Positions 8,654 to 17,740 of a DNA stretch of 64,000 bases are shown here, piece by piece. Under the pieces are notes generated by a model. The model saw only the letters and a program-made list of their open reading frames with translations, searched no databases and had not been told where the DNA came from. Numbering within the stretch: position 1 is the stretch's first letter; each line of letters starts with the position of its first letter. The stretch comes from Bradyrhizobium barranii subsp. apii (GTDB taxonomy: Bacteria; Pseudomonadota; Alphaproteobacteria; Rhizobiales; Xanthobacteraceae), in assembly GCF_011516635.5 (NCBI RefSeq), contig NZ_CP096255.1, positions 6,570,501 to 6,634,500 on the forward strand, given 5' to 3'. Made by a program: the position numbers and the translations under genes.

Positions 8654-9076
8654 CTATTTCTTGTAGACGGCGTCCGGATCGAACAACCTGTCCGCATCGA
8701 CGAAGACCAGCTTCGTTCCGCCGCCCTCGGCCTCGACCTTGCGGTAAAAGCAGGACCGGCGGCCGGTGTGGCAGGCCGCGCCGATCTGCTCGACACGGAT
8801 CCAGACCGCGTCCTGGTCGCAATCGGTGCGGATCTCGACCACGCGCTGGGTCTGACCCGACGTCTCACCTTTTCGCCACAAGGCATTGCGCGATCGGCTG
8901 AAGTACCAGGCCTCGCCGGTCGCAATCGTCTTGCGCAGCGCCTCGTCGTTCATGTGCGCGACCATGAGCACGTCACCGGTGGCGACGTCGGTCGCCACGC
9001 AGGTCACGAGGCCGGCGGCGTCGAACTTCGGCAGGAAAGCGAGGCCTTCCTCGATCTCATGGGAGTGAGCGGACAC
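8654..9076 (-). CDS. hisI: Phosphoribosyl-AMP cyclohydrolase
   Basis: A 140-residue cytoplasmic zinc enzyme that opens the ring of phosphoribosyl-AMP in histidine biosynthesis. It shows the family core: VLMVAHMNDEAL, GEAWYFSRSRNALWRKGE, and the metal-binding region DCDQDAVWIRV...AACHTGRRSCFYR with the expected cysteines. It carries only the HisI part, not a HisI-HisE fusion. It lies 45 bases after folE on the same strand; both enzymes are zinc-dependent cyclohydrolases, and the two may be cotranscribed. Confidence 0.95.
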   Translation of the reverse strand: MSAHSHEIEEGLAFLPKFDAAGLVTCVATDVATGDVLMVAHMNDEALRKTIATGEAWYFSRSRNALWRKGETSGQTQRVVEIRTDCDQDAVWIRVEQIGAACHTGRRSCFYRKVEAEGGGTKLVFVDADRLFDPDAVYKK

Positions 9077-9121
9077 GGGCGTCCTCGCTAGAGCATGACG
9101 CGGACATAGACCTTCGCGAGG

Positions 9122-9814
9122 TCAGCGCGTCGTGCCTCGCACCAGGGACAGGAAACGAGCTTGCTCCGCGGGATTGTCGCGGAACATGCCGGTGAAGCGG
9201 CTGGTGAAGGTAGAGGCACCATGCTTGGCAACGCCGCGCACCGACATGCAGGTATGCTCGGCCTCGATCAGCACGGCAACGCCGCGGGGCTTGAGGATCT
9301 CGTCGATGGCCGCCGCGATCTGCGCCGTCATGTGCTCCTGGGTCTGGAGCCTGCGGGCGAAGATGTCGGTCAGGCGCGCAAGCTTCGACAGGCCGACGAC
9401 GCGTTCCACCGGCGTATAGGCGATGTGCGCCTTGCCGTAGAACGGCATCATGTGATGCTCGCACTGCGAGGTGAACTCGATGTCGCGCACCAGCACGAAG
9501 TCGTCATAGCCGGCCGTCTCGCCGAAGGTGCGATCGAGCACCTCGGCCGGGCACTGGTGGTAGCCCTGATAGAGCTCGTCGAAGGCCTCGACCACACGGC
9601 GCGGCGTGTCGAGCAAGCCTTCGCGCGCGGTGTTCTCGCCGATATAGGCGAGCAGCGTCTTCACCGCCGCTTCCGCCTCTGCGCGCGCGGGGCGCGGCTG
9701 GTCGGCGCGGACGGCGGCCGCGAGGAATTCGGCAGGGTCAAGCTCAGCCGGGCGGCTCTCGGGCTGGCGGTCGGAGGGCTTGCCCGGGCGGATGGATTTG
9801 ATCGTAGCGTCCAT
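9122..9814 (-). CDS. folE: GTP cyclohydrolase I
   Basis: A 230-residue enzyme converting GTP to dihydroneopterin triphosphate, the first step of tetrahydrofolate synthesis. The C-terminal 180 residues hold the conserved core: FTSQCEHHMMPF, AYTPVERVVGLSKLARL, and EAEHTCMSVRG, containing the Cys and His zinc ligands. The first 50 residues are a variable, proline- and charge-rich extension. The start at MDATIKSIRPGK is the first in-frame ATG. It heads the folE-hisI unit and diverges from the IscU-like gene across about 240 bases. Confidence 0.95.
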   Translation of the reverse strand: MDATIKSIRPGKPSDRQPESRPAELDPAEFLAAAVRADQPRPARAEAEAAVKTLLAYIGENTAREGLLDTPRRVVEAFDELYQGYHQCPAEVLDRTFGETAGYDDFVLVRDIEFTSQCEHHMMPFYGKAHIAYTPVERVVGLSKLARLTDIFARRLQTQEHMTAQIAAAIDEILKPRGVAVLIEAEHTCMSVRGVAKHGASTFTSRFTGMFRDNPAEQARFLSLVRGTTR

Positions 9815-10056
9815 GTCTACTCCGTTCGACGGCCTCGCGGCCGGAGTGTCACCGGCAGACGGGGCGGCAAGCCGCCGGACGCCTGAAGAGAACAGTTTTG
9901 ACGAAAAAGGCCCTTTGGGTCATCACGCTGGCAGCGCAGATCTGGACCGCTGCCGCCGCACCGCTGGACTGTTTTTTCGCCAGTTCCGCCCCTATATAGG
10001 ACCGTGGGCGGCGCCCGCCAAGGCCGATCCGGTGCGGAAGTGTTGGACTCCATCAC

Positions 10057-10512
10057 ATGCTGAACGACATCTATAACAAGCGGATCATCGAACTGGCCGG
10101 GAATATTCCACGCCTCGGACGGCTGTCGGACCCCGACGCCACCGCCACCGCCCACTCCAAATTGTGCGGCTCGACCGTGAAGATCGACCTCAAGATGGAG
10201 GGCAACAAGGTCACCGACTTCGCCCACGACGTGAAGGCCTGCGCCCTTGGACAAGCCTCTTCATCCATCATGGCAAGTCGCGTCGTCGGCTCGACCGCGA
10301 GCGAACTCCGCGAGTTACGCGAAACCGTTCGCAGGATGCTCAAGGAGAATGGCGCGCCTCCTGAAGGCAAATGGGAAGAGATCAAGTTCCTCGAGCCGGT
10401 CCGCGACTACAAGGCGCGACACGCCTCGACCCTCCTGACCTTCGATGCCGTGGTCGATGCCATCGGCCAGATCGAGGCGAAAGCCAAGCAGCCGGCCGCG
10501 GCGCAGGGCTGA
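10057..10512 (+). CDS. IscU/NifU-like iron-sulfur scaffold protein lacking the third cysteine
   Basis: 151 residues of the NifU N-terminal/IscU fold. C37 (KLCGST) and C62 (VKACALGQASSS) match the first two cluster ligands. Where IscU normally has the third cysteine in a HCS motif, this protein has RHAST (H122-A123). It therefore cannot hold a cluster in exactly the IscU way; a variant scaffold or SufU-like partner role is possible. It stands alone, divergent from folE, away from any isc or suf operon in the window. Confidence 0.85.
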   Translation: MLNDIYNKRIIELAGNIPRLGRLSDPDATATAHSKLCGSTVKIDLKMEGNKVTDFAHDVKACALGQASSSIMASRVVGSTASELRELRETVRRMLKENGAPPEGKWEEIKFLEPVRDYKARHASTLLTFDAVVDAIGQIEAKAKQPAAAQG

Positions 10513-10563
10513 TTTGGTCGAGGTCATTCCGGCGCGCGCCCCGGCATGACGATTAGGGAAATC

Positions 10564-11460
10564 CTACTTCTGCGAGCCTGCGCTTTGCGCCGCACCGGTC
10601 GGCACCACGGCTTCCGCCGTCTTGGTCGACTTGACGGGCTGCGGCTCCGCTTCCGCGCCGAACCTCGCCTGGGTCTTCGGTGCAAGTTCCGCCACCGCGG
10701 GCGCCGCGACGTCCACATGCGGCAGCACGTCGGCCACCAGGTTGGTGGTCACGAGATTGGTGAGCTTCAGCTCGCCAGCATCCAGCTCGTGCAGATCTTC
10801 CCACGGCGGCACGCTGAGCGCGAGCGAGAGTAGGTCGCCGGCGCCGCCCATATCGAACGTGTATTTGGCGAGCCGGCCGATGTCGCGCTCCACGATCATC
10901 AGGTCCTGCGCGCTGTAGCTCGCCGCCCTGGCATCGTCGGCACGATCGCCCATCCAGATCTGGTGGACCCGGACATGAGCGGCTTCCGGCACATAGCGCT
11001 TCTTGCCGGCCAGCAGTAGGAACACGCACATGGATTCGCAATAGGCTTCGGGCGCAACCGCCGGACGGGCCGACTGCCCGCCGCGGTTCTGAACGCTGAT
11101 ACCGACGGTGGTCGAAAGTCCAAGATTGCGGAAGCGCCGGCCGAGCGTGATCGCGTCGTTGACGGAACCGCCGCTGGAGTCGAGCACCACGGTCGCGCCG
11201 CCAAGCTGGCGTCCGCGCGAAAACTCCTCGAAATCCCTCGGCGTATCGGCGGTGATGATGCCGACCGCGCTGACCCAGCCGCGGCAGTTCGGGTCGCAGG
11301 CGACCCAGTTGAACTTCATCGGCAGCTTGCGCTCTTCGAGGGCGGCACCGGCACGAGCCGTTGTGCCGGTCGTGGCGACAGCTCCAAAGAGCGCGGCGCC
11401 AAGCGCGGCTGCCCCAAGCAACAACCAGCCGCGACGGTCGAGGGAGTTCAGAAGTCTCAA
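10564..11460 (-). CDS. Exported ClpP-like/COG3904-type periplasmic protein
   Basis: About 298 residues. The start is a TTG with GGAAGGA upstream, giving an N-terminus MRLLNSLDRRGW followed by a hydrophobic signal segment (TTG at 11484 is an alternative). The core has VVLDSSGGSVNDAITLGRRFRNLGL and YCESMCVFLLLAGKKRYVP, a pattern shared with COG3904 predicted periplasmic proteins and reminiscent of the ClpP/crotonase fold, where GGS lies near the oxyanion hole and SMC marks the nucleophile position. The last 70 residues are low complexity. Protease activity is inference. Confidence 0.75.
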   Translation of the reverse strand: MRLLNSLDRRGWLLLGAAALGAALFGAVATTGTTARAGAALEERKLPMKFNWVACDPNCRGWVSAVGIITADTPRDFEEFSRGRQLGGATVVLDSSGGSVNDAITLGRRFRNLGLSTTVGISVQNRGGQSARPAVAPEAYCESMCVFLLLAGKKRYVPEAAHVRVHQIWMGDRADDARAASYSAQDLMIVERDIGRLAKYTFDMGGAGDLLSLALSVPPWEDLHELDAGELKLTNLVTTNLVADVLPHVDVAAPAVAELAPKTQARFGAEAEPQPVKSTKTAEAVVPTGAAQSAGSQK

Positions 11461-11524
11461 TCTGGTTCCTTCCCCAAGCCCCAAAGGTTCCCCAACAGTC
11501 CTCGGTAGCGCCCTCTGAGTCCAT

Positions 11525-11538
11525 CATACGGGCGTATG
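11525..11538. promoter_or_regulatory. Palindrome in a divergent promoter region
   Basis: CATACG-GG-CGTATG is a perfect 14-base palindrome about 65 bases before the COG3904-type gene and 170 bases before yidD, which face away from each other. Its size suits a dimeric regulator site. No factor can be named. Confidence 0.35.
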
Positions 11539-11708
11539 TTTCTACACACGGTCGTCATAAAAATGGTATCCGGGGGAATACAGATCGTCCACAGGTACTT
11601 GCTGCACTGCTCCCAAAAAGCACGGGAAATATGGCGCAGAAACAACAACTTGCGGTTCCCTGCGCCGGAACCGCGCAATACCTCGCTCACGATCGCAGCA
11701 CAGCGCCC

Positions 11709-12047
11709 ATGAAGCATTCAACCTGCGAGCACTGTTCCACTCCCATCGAGGGCGCGCTCCGGCTCCCGCGCCGATTCGGCCGCGCACTGATCTGGCTCTA
11801 CCGCCACACGCTCTCGCCGCTGGTCGGCTACAATTGCCGGCACCTGCCGACGTGCTCGGTCTATGGCGACGAGGCGATCGAACGGTTCGGGCTGTGGGCC
11901 GGCGGCTGGATGACGCTCGCGCGATTGCTTCGCTGCAATCCTTTCGGCACATCGGGAATCGACAACGTGCCCCTCAGCGCACCGCAAGGCGCGCGCTGGT
12001 ATCTGCCTTGGCGCTATGGCAGGTGGCGCGGCGTCAACGCATCCTGA
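11709..12047 (+). CDS. yidD: Membrane protein insertion efficiency factor YidD
   Basis: A 112-residue protein with the YidD core: ALIWLYRHTLSPLVGYNCRHLPTCSVYGDEAIERFG and RLLRCNPFG. An amphipathic N-terminal region would attach it to the inner membrane, where the family assists YidC-dependent insertion. In many bacteria yidD sits in the rpmH-rnpA-yidC cluster; here it stands alone. The ATG at MKHSTCEHC adds an N-terminal CxxC not usual in the family; a later start cannot be excluded. Confidence 0.88.
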   Translation: MKHSTCEHCSTPIEGALRLPRRFGRALIWLYRHTLSPLVGYNCRHLPTCSVYGDEAIERFGLWAGGWMTLARLLRCNPFGTSGIDNVPLSAPQGARWYLPWRYGRWRGVNAS

Positions 12048-12149
12048 ATATCACCAGGAAACGCCGCGGCGCTTCGCGCATCGCTGCCTTGAATGGAACC
12101 GGAACTTCCCCCTCGCGTTGTTGTGATGCTCCCACGGGAGGAAACAAGA

Positions 12150-12359
12150 ATGCGCTGGAAAATCAGCCCACATTTTCACTTCAGGCTTGGTCCACATCCT
12201 GGTTCCAGAGGGCATCACGACCCAAGAACCCTCGACATGATTGCCATCATTGCGCTGCTGACGCTCGTGGTCGGCTCCGGCTGGTATCTGGCGACGAGCC
12301 TTGCCACGGCGCCGAGCACCACGGCCTTCATCGTGCCGAGCCAGAGCGTGCACTGGTAG
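12150..12359 (+). CDS. Small single-pass membrane protein of unknown function
   Basis: 69 residues beginning MRWKISPHFHFR, chosen because GGAGG lies eight bases upstream of this ATG. One hydrophobic segment (about residues 30-50, IAIIALLTLVVGSGWYLA) is preceded by a His- and Arg-rich stretch. No family was recognised. It follows yidD by about 100 bases on the same strand. Confidence 0.6.
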   Translation: MRWKISPHFHFRLGPHPGSRGHHDPRTLDMIAIIALLTLVVGSGWYLATSLATAPSTTAFIVPSQSVHW

Positions 12360-12487
12360 GTTCGACGTTAGAGACCGAGCACCAGCCGATCTGCACCGGG
12401 TTTGGCGACATATCATCAGATGGCGTTCGCGTTCGTACGGCTGGTTGTCATCGCCCGGAGCGCGTGACACCCGCCACAACAGGCAAC

Positions 12488-13702
12488 CTAACGAAACCAG
12501 AAAAAGCGCCCGGGCGGTGGCGGGATCGACTCGGGCGGACGCAGCCGCTTCGGACGCGGCGGCTTTGGCGACGGCTCGGCGGACGAGGTGTTCTCCGCAG
12601 CCGGCGCGGTCTCGCTTCCCGGCACCCTCACCGACAGCAGCAAGTTCGATTCATGCGTCCGCCAGCGATAGCCGACGCCGAAATCGATCGGCTGGGCGCG
12701 CGTGAACAGTTCGGCGTAGCGCTCCTGGTAGCGGCCGGGGAATTCGTCGATCGGTCCGAGATAGCGGCCGAACGGGAAGAACCGCCACTGTTGCGCATTG
12801 TAGTTCGCAAGCGGAATGCCGGAATCGTCCTGGATGATGGTCGCGCTGTTGGCCAGCAGCCAGTTGCGAGCGACGGAGAAGTCGCCCTTGTGCAGGAGAT
12901 AGGACGCGCTCTTGAGCAGGCTGTTGCCGGGCCCGAGCGTCTCGCAGAATTTCAGAAATCCCGTGTTGCGCGCGCTGGCATTGGAGAGATCGGTCGAGAA
13001 ATAGTACAGCGTGCGCGCCTCGCCGTCGCTTCCGGCAAAGGTGATGCGGACACCGCGCGTCGCGTTCCGTCCCGGATTGTCGCCTCCCGTATGCACCCCG
13101 CCCTTGTCGTCGAGCGCGATCATCTCGACATTGCGGATGGTCTTGCCGGAGCGCGCGAGGAAGACATAGAGGATCGGCAACGTGCCGTTGACCTGGTTGG
13201 CGTGCAGGTCGACCTTCATGTGCTTGGTGATGAAGAAGGAGAAGCTCAGGATCGAGCCGAGCGAACGCTCGACATTGTAGAGCGCGGCACCGACCGAGCC
13301 GCGCGGCAGCCGCGTCAGGTCAGGCACCGCGCCGACCGGCTCCAGCGCGCCGAGCACGTAGGTGCTGGCCTTGGAGTAGAACGCATCGGCGTAGAGGAAG
13401 TCGGGGCCGCTGAACAAGTAGAACATGGTCGGCCGGGGCGCGGCCAGATTGACGTCGGCCCAATTGCGGATCTTCGAGAGCTGCCGCTGCTCGAGCTGGG
13501 CGAAGGCGCCGTCGAAGAATTTTGCGTGGCGCTGCCAGCCCGGATCTTTGGTGAGCGGCACTAGCGGCGAGTCCGGCGAAGGCTGCATGCCCGCGAGAAA
13601 GCGCGCGGTATCATCGAAGGTGACGTCGGCGGCACGTGCAGACGAGACGGCCGCGGCCAGCAGGGCAAGAGCGACGGCCGCAATTCTCATGGGTCGAAAC
13701 AT
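12488..13702 (-). CDS. Exported protein of unknown function
   Basis: 404 residues with a signal peptide MFRPMRIAAVALALLAAAVSSARA. The mature part contains TMFYLFSGPDFLYADAFYSKASTYVLGALEPVG and a proline-rich C-terminus ending in GRFFWFR. No catalytic motif was recognised. The start codon lies two bases after the stop of the APC permease gene, so the two are probably coupled and the protein may act with the transporter in the periplasm, which is inference. An open frame continues upstream inside the permease gene but is only a shadow. Confidence 0.7.
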   Translation of the reverse strand: MFRPMRIAAVALALLAAAVSSARAADVTFDDTARFLAGMQPSPDSPLVPLTKDPGWQRHAKFFDGAFAQLEQRQLSKIRNWADVNLAAPRPTMFYLFSGPDFLYADAFYSKASTYVLGALEPVGAVPDLTRLPRGSVGAALYNVERSLGSILSFSFFITKHMKVDLHANQVNGTLPILYVFLARSGKTIRNVEMIALDDKGGVHTGGDNPGRNATRGVRITFAGSDGEARTLYYFSTDLSNASARNTGFLKFCETLGPGNSLLKSASYLLHKGDFSVARNWLLANSATIIQDDSGIPLANYNAQQWRFFPFGRYLGPIDEFPGRYQERYAELFTRAQPIDFGVGYRWRTHESNLLLSVRVPGSETAPAAENTSSAEPSPKPPRPKRLRPPESIPPPPGRFFWFR

Positions 13703-13704
13703 GT

Positions 13705-15069
13705 CTATTCGCGGTGTGATGACGTACCAGCGGCGACCGGCCGCCTGCGGAAAACAGCATAGATCAACAGGCCCGAGAGCATGAGCAGCATCCCCGCCAG
13801 CGACTGCACCGGCCGCTCGGTCAACAGGTAGTACATCATGAACGCGGTCACGAGCAGGAAAACGAGCGGCGTGAACGGGTATCCCCAGGCGCGATAGGGC
13901 CGCGGCAGGTCGGGATCGGTGATGCGCAGCTTGACGACGCCGGCGACCGTGAAGAACGAACAGAACAACAGCGCGAACTGGATGAAGTCGAGCACCGCCT
14001 CGAAGCTGCGCGTGAACAACAGCAGATTGGCGACGGCAAGCTGAAACAGGATGGCATAGGCCGGCGCGCCGCTCACCGATCGCTTCGAGAACACGCGCAG
14101 GGCCGGAATGTCCTCGCCCATCGTCATCATCACGCGCGGGCCGATCCACATCATCGCGCTGATCGAGGAGATCAGGCCGACGCAGATCATCGCACCGACG
14201 ATCCGGCCGCCGAGGCTGCCGAAGATCGCGCTGCCCGCGACGCTGGCAACGTCGAGCTGGCCGGCCAGCGCACTGACCGGCGTCGAGTAGAGAAACACCG
14301 CATTCAGCGCGACGTACAGGACGAGCACGATCAGCGTGCCCGCGAGCAGCGCGCGCGGCAGATCGCGTTGCGGCATGTTCATCTCGCCGATGATGTAGGT
14401 CGCGGCATTCCACCCGGAGAACGAGTACATCACGAAGACGAGCCCGATCGCGAAGGGCGCGCTGACGATATGCGCGAGATCACCCGGCTGCGGCGTGAAG
14501 ACAATCGGCTGCGGCGTGCCGATGACGAAGCCGGCGAGCAGGAAGGCGACGATCAGCACGACCTTGAGGATGGTCGAGATCAGCTGGAAGGTCGAGGAGT
14601 GCCTGACGCCGGTCAATTGCACGATCGAGACCAGCCACACCACGCCGATGGCAAGCGGGATCGGCGGCAGATCGGGGACGACCGATTTCGCGTATTCGCC
14701 GAACGCCATCGCCGCAAGCGCGACAGGCGCTGCGAAGCCAACCGTCGCCGAGACCCAGCCGGCGAGAAAGCCGAAGGCGGGATGATAGGCGCGGCCGAGG
14801 AAATTGTACTCACCGCTCGAGCGCGGAAACATGGCGCCGAGCTCGCTGTAGGAGAACACCCCGCACAGCGCGACGATGCCGCCGATGGTCCATAGCAACA
14901 GGATCGAGAAGCCGGACGGGATGTCCTTGACCTGGAAGCCGAGGCTGGTGAAGACGCCGACCCCGATCATGTCGGCAACGACGATGGCGGTTGCGACCAG
15001 AACGGAGACCCCCGGCCCGCCCGTCAGCCGGCCGGTCCAAGGTGCGGGTCCCGCATCTGATGCCGTCAT
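13705..15069 (-). CDS. APC-family amino acid permease
   Basis: A 454-residue inner-membrane transporter with about 12 hydrophobic segments. The N-terminal helix ATAIVVADMIGVGVFTSLG contains the GxGIF-like unwound substrate-binding region of amino acid/polyamine/organocation permeases, and SGEYNFLGRAYHPAFGFLAGW is the usual second conserved stretch. The ATG at MTASDAG was chosen because GAGG lies just upstream; the first start option is a TTG. The downstream exported protein is probably cotranscribed. The substrate cannot be assigned. Confidence 0.88.
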   Translation of the reverse strand: MTASDAGPAPWTGRLTGGPGVSVLVATAIVVADMIGVGVFTSLGFQVKDIPSGFSILLLWTIGGIVALCGVFSYSELGAMFPRSSGEYNFLGRAYHPAFGFLAGWVSATVGFAAPVALAAMAFGEYAKSVVPDLPPIPLAIGVVWLVSIVQLTGVRHSSTFQLISTILKVVLIVAFLLAGFVIGTPQPIVFTPQPGDLAHIVSAPFAIGLVFVMYSFSGWNAATYIIGEMNMPQRDLPRALLAGTLIVLVLYVALNAVFLYSTPVSALAGQLDVASVAGSAIFGSLGGRIVGAMICVGLISSISAMMWIGPRVMMTMGEDIPALRVFSKRSVSGAPAYAILFQLAVANLLLFTRSFEAVLDFIQFALLFCSFFTVAGVVKLRITDPDLPRPYRAWGYPFTPLVFLLVTAFMMYYLLTERPVQSLAGMLLMLSGLLIYAVFRRRPVAAGTSSHRE

Positions 15070-15377
15070 CGGGGTCCTCAACCTCAGGCGTCACGTGTCG
15101 TTGGGAGCATCGTGCAGTCTGGTCCAGTCAATTCAAGCAGGGTTAACAAGGGTTAAATGTGGCGCATGGAATCGGTAGTGCGGCACCTTTTGTGCGCGAT
15201 CCTGGGCAATAAAGCCCCGCAAACACCGGAGAATCCCGTTTCGCACCCCCACAATCAGGACACGATTGCATGGTCCCTTTGAGCATTCCGGATTTGGGGA
15301 AGTTTATCCGGACACTTAACGTCGCCTAAACGCCAGTCGGCTCAATTAGCTTGAATATTGCCGCTGGGCTTGTGGAC
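15070..15377. other. Divergent intergenic region, no gene seen
   Basis: About 300 bases between the permease and the alpha/beta hydrolase lipoprotein genes. It holds GGTTAACAAGGGTTAAA near 15141, which resembles a CtrA half-site pair but with a six-base spacer instead of seven. No RNA gene or repeat was recognised. Confidence 0.5.
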
Positions 15378-16724
15378 ATGACTTGGGGTCATGGGTGGAT
15401 GGTCGGGGCCGCTCCGAAACTGAGAGCTGACATTCGTGCTGATCGGACGCTGTCCGGCGCGCGCAGTGGTGCGCGCCGGATCGCGCTGGTCTCAGCCTTG
15501 GTGCCGCTGTCGCTCACGCTGGTTCAATGCGGCAGGGCTCCCAACCCGGCGGCGCTCGCGGCGAACTCGCAGGCTAACGTCCAAATCGTCGCGAAGACCA
15601 ATCCTCAGGTCGCAAGCAGCGACACGTTCGAGGATCGCTTCCCCGCCCCGCAATTCAAGGAGCGCTTCCCGTCGGCGAGCGAGAGTCTTCTGCAACGGCA
15701 GATGTCGGACTTCTCGCCCAAACGCGCCGTCCAGCAGCAGCCTCAGCCGGAGCAGGCGCCGTACAAGGTCGCCTCGCTCGCACCGCAAATCCCCTACCAG
15801 CGTCCGGCACGTGAAGACCTGACGACACTCGTCAGCATGAGATCGTCGGCCTTCCCCTATTTCGGCAACAACCCCGCCTCCGACGCGCCGTTCCTCAACA
15901 TCTCCAAGGGCGATCGCCGCGGCCACCGCAGCTATTCCGGGCGCGTCTACTGGCAGGACGAGACTTACAGCGATAGCCGCGTGCTGATGCACGTGCCCGA
16001 GCATTTCGACGTGCGCAAGCCGGGCGTGATCGTGGTGTTCTTCCACGGCAACGGCGCAACGCTGGAGCGCGACGTGCGCGACCGCCAACTCGTACCGCAG
16101 CAGGTCACCGATTCCGGCGCCAACGCCATCCTGCTGGCGCCGCAGATGGCGGTCGATGCCGCCGATTCCAGCGCCGGCAAGTTCTGGCAGGCGGGCGGCC
16201 TCAAGCGCTTCATGGAAGAGTCGGCGGCCCATCTGGCCCGGCTCACCGGCGATCCCAACAACGCCCGCGCCTTCGCCAACATGCCGATCGTGATCGTCGG
16301 CTATAGCGGCGGCTTCCTGCCGACGGCCTGGAGCCTCGAGGTCGGCGGCATCAGCGACCGCGTCCGCGGCGTCGTCCTGCTCGATGCCGTCTACGGCGAA
16401 ATGGACAAGTTCGCCTCCTGGATCGAGAGCCACCGCTCCGGCTTCTTCGTCAGCTCCTACACCCGCTACACCGCGCGGCGCGACCGCGAGCTGATGAGCA
16501 TGTTGCGGCAAAAGGGCATCAGCGTCTCCGAGGACATGGACGGGCCACTCCGTCCCGGCAGCGTGGTGTTCGTCGAAACCGGCGACGGGATCACGCATCG
16601 TGATTATGTGACGCGCGCCTGGACCCGGGACCCGCTCAAGGACGTGCTGGTGAAGATGTCGGCGACGCCGTCATTGGCGCTGACGCGCGTTGCGTCCACC
16701 AATCCGGCCGCATCGAGCCGCTAG
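15378..16724 (+). CDS. Alpha/beta-hydrolase-fold lipoprotein
   Basis: About 448 residues. A hydrophobic segment ending in LTLVQC looks like a lipobox, preceded by a rather long basic leader, so the exact start (15378, or 15399, or a TTG at 15351) is uncertain. The C-terminal half is an alpha/beta hydrolase: VIVVFFHGNGA with the oxyanion HG, nucleophile motif GYSGG, acid in VVLLDAVYG and a histidine in ITHRDYV. The middle, residues about 60-160, is Gln- and Pro-rich and probably a flexible tether from the outer membrane. Substrate unknown. Confidence 0.75.
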   Translation: MTWGHGWMVGAAPKLRADIRADRTLSGARSGARRIALVSALVPLSLTLVQCGRAPNPAALAANSQANVQIVAKTNPQVASSDTFEDRFPAPQFKERFPSASESLLQRQMSDFSPKRAVQQQPQPEQAPYKVASLAPQIPYQRPAREDLTTLVSMRSSAFPYFGNNPASDAPFLNISKGDRRGHRSYSGRVYWQDETYSDSRVLMHVPEHFDVRKPGVIVVFFHGNGATLERDVRDRQLVPQQVTDSGANAILLAPQMAVDAADSSAGKFWQAGGLKRFMEESAAHLARLTGDPNNARAFANMPIVIVGYSGGFLPTAWSLEVGGISDRVRGVVLLDAVYGEMDKFASWIESHRSGFFVSSYTRYTARRDRELMSMLRQKGISVSEDMDGPLRPGSVVFVETGDGITHRDYVTRAWTRDPLKDVLVKMSATPSLALTRVASTNPAASSR

Positions 16725-16892
16725 CCGATATTGCGCGCGCCGGCATTTGGCCGCGCTGCCCGCAATTGCCGCAGGCTTTGATCAAAATGTGATGTTGATG
16801 GCCGACATCCCCGGGAGCGACCGGATTGCTTCCGCTGGCAACGATCATAATTTGCCGGCCAAGTTTTAGCTTGAATTCTGCGGGGACAGACG

Positions 16893-17219
16893 GTGCGTCA
16901 GGGACTGTACAAGGTCGACTTCCACACGGTTCATGGAACCGGCTGCGGCGTCGTCTATGTGACGGATGGCAAGATGCGCGGCGGCAATTCCGCCTTCGCT
17001 TTCATCGGGACCTACGTCGGGTAAGGCGACAGCATCAAGGTCAAGATTTCGACCCAGCGCTACAACGACGATCCGTCCTTCAAGCCGCTGTTCGGGCACG
17101 ACAGGATCACCCTGACGCTGGCCGGCCGTGAGGACGGCGACACGGCGGAATTCGAAGGCACCGCGCTGCAAGTGCCGGGCGTTGCCTTCAGAGCCGTGCT
17201 GAGCCGGATCAGCGACTAG
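16893..17219 (+). pseudogene. GrlR-like protein gene with an internal stop codon
   Basis: Reading from the GTG at 16893 gives VRQGLYKVDFHTVHGTG, then GGNSAFAFIGTYVG, then a TAA at 17022-17024, and in the same frame GDSIKVKISTQRYNDD continuing to VAFRAVLSRISD and TAG at 17217. The two halves together match the whole length (about 108 residues) of the GrlR-type beta-barrel family that is common in rhizobia. A single base change at the TAA (for example from GAA) would restore it. As it stands only 43 residues would be made. Confidence 0.8.
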
Positions 17220-17259
17220 CCGTCCGGCTTCCAGGCTCTCGATCTTCAGGTCTTGATCT

Positions 17260-17649
17260 TCAGGTCTTGGGCAGCTTCGGAATGCTCTCGGCAAAGCCGT
17301 TGAAGCAGGCCAGTCGCTCGTCCTCTTCCTTGAAGAAGCGGCAATCGGCGTAACCCTTGGCCTTCGCCGGTTTCGGCTTCGGCTGCGGCGCGATCACGGC
17401 GTCGTAGCAGTTGAGGCGGTCCTTGGTGCCGTCATCGAGGTCGAGGCAGGCCTGGAGCCGTGCCGCGATCGACTGCGGCTTGCCCTTCGGCGCTGCGGCC
17501 GGCTTGGCCGCGGCCTCTTTGGTCCCGCCTTTAGTCCCGTTGGGCGTGACCTGCACCAGCGGCTTGTCCCCCACCATGGGTGGCTTGTCGGTTTGTGCAA
17601 ACGCGGAGGCTGAATAGAGCACCGCGGCAACCGCCAGAATCATCCTCAT
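17260..17649 (-). CDS. Small exported protein of unknown function
   Basis: 129 residues starting MRMILAVAAVLYSASAFAQ, a clear signal peptide. The mature chain has an Ala/Lys/Pro-rich linker and a C-terminal segment with four cysteines (LQACLDLDDG, RLNCYDAV, YADCRFF, LACFNGF) that could make two disulphides. The pattern ARLQACLDLDDGTKDRLNCYD resembles short periplasmic proteins of rhizobia without a known role. The ATG was chosen over an upstream TTG. Confidence 0.7.
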   Translation of the reverse strand: MRMILAVAAVLYSASAFAQTDKPPMVGDKPLVQVTPNGTKGGTKEAAAKPAAAPKGKPQSIAARLQACLDLDDGTKDRLNCYDAVIAPQPKPKPAKAKGYADCRFFKEEDERLACFNGFAESIPKLPKT

Positions 17650-17740
17650 GTCAGTCAACTCTCTTTGGTCCCCATGCCTCGCCTTCTAGCGCTCCCGCGC
17701 GTGGTTTGCCAAGCACCTTGCGCATACGAAAACGCACCCT

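Noticed and set aside
12488..14413. A 641-codon frame as one large protein
   Set aside because: Only the part from 13702 onward has a signal peptide and sensible composition; the first 237 codons are a shadow of the APC permease gene.
15141..15157. A CtrA site between the permease and the lipoprotein hydrolase
   Set aside because: The spacer between TTAA and TTAA is six bases, not seven, so it fails the consensus.
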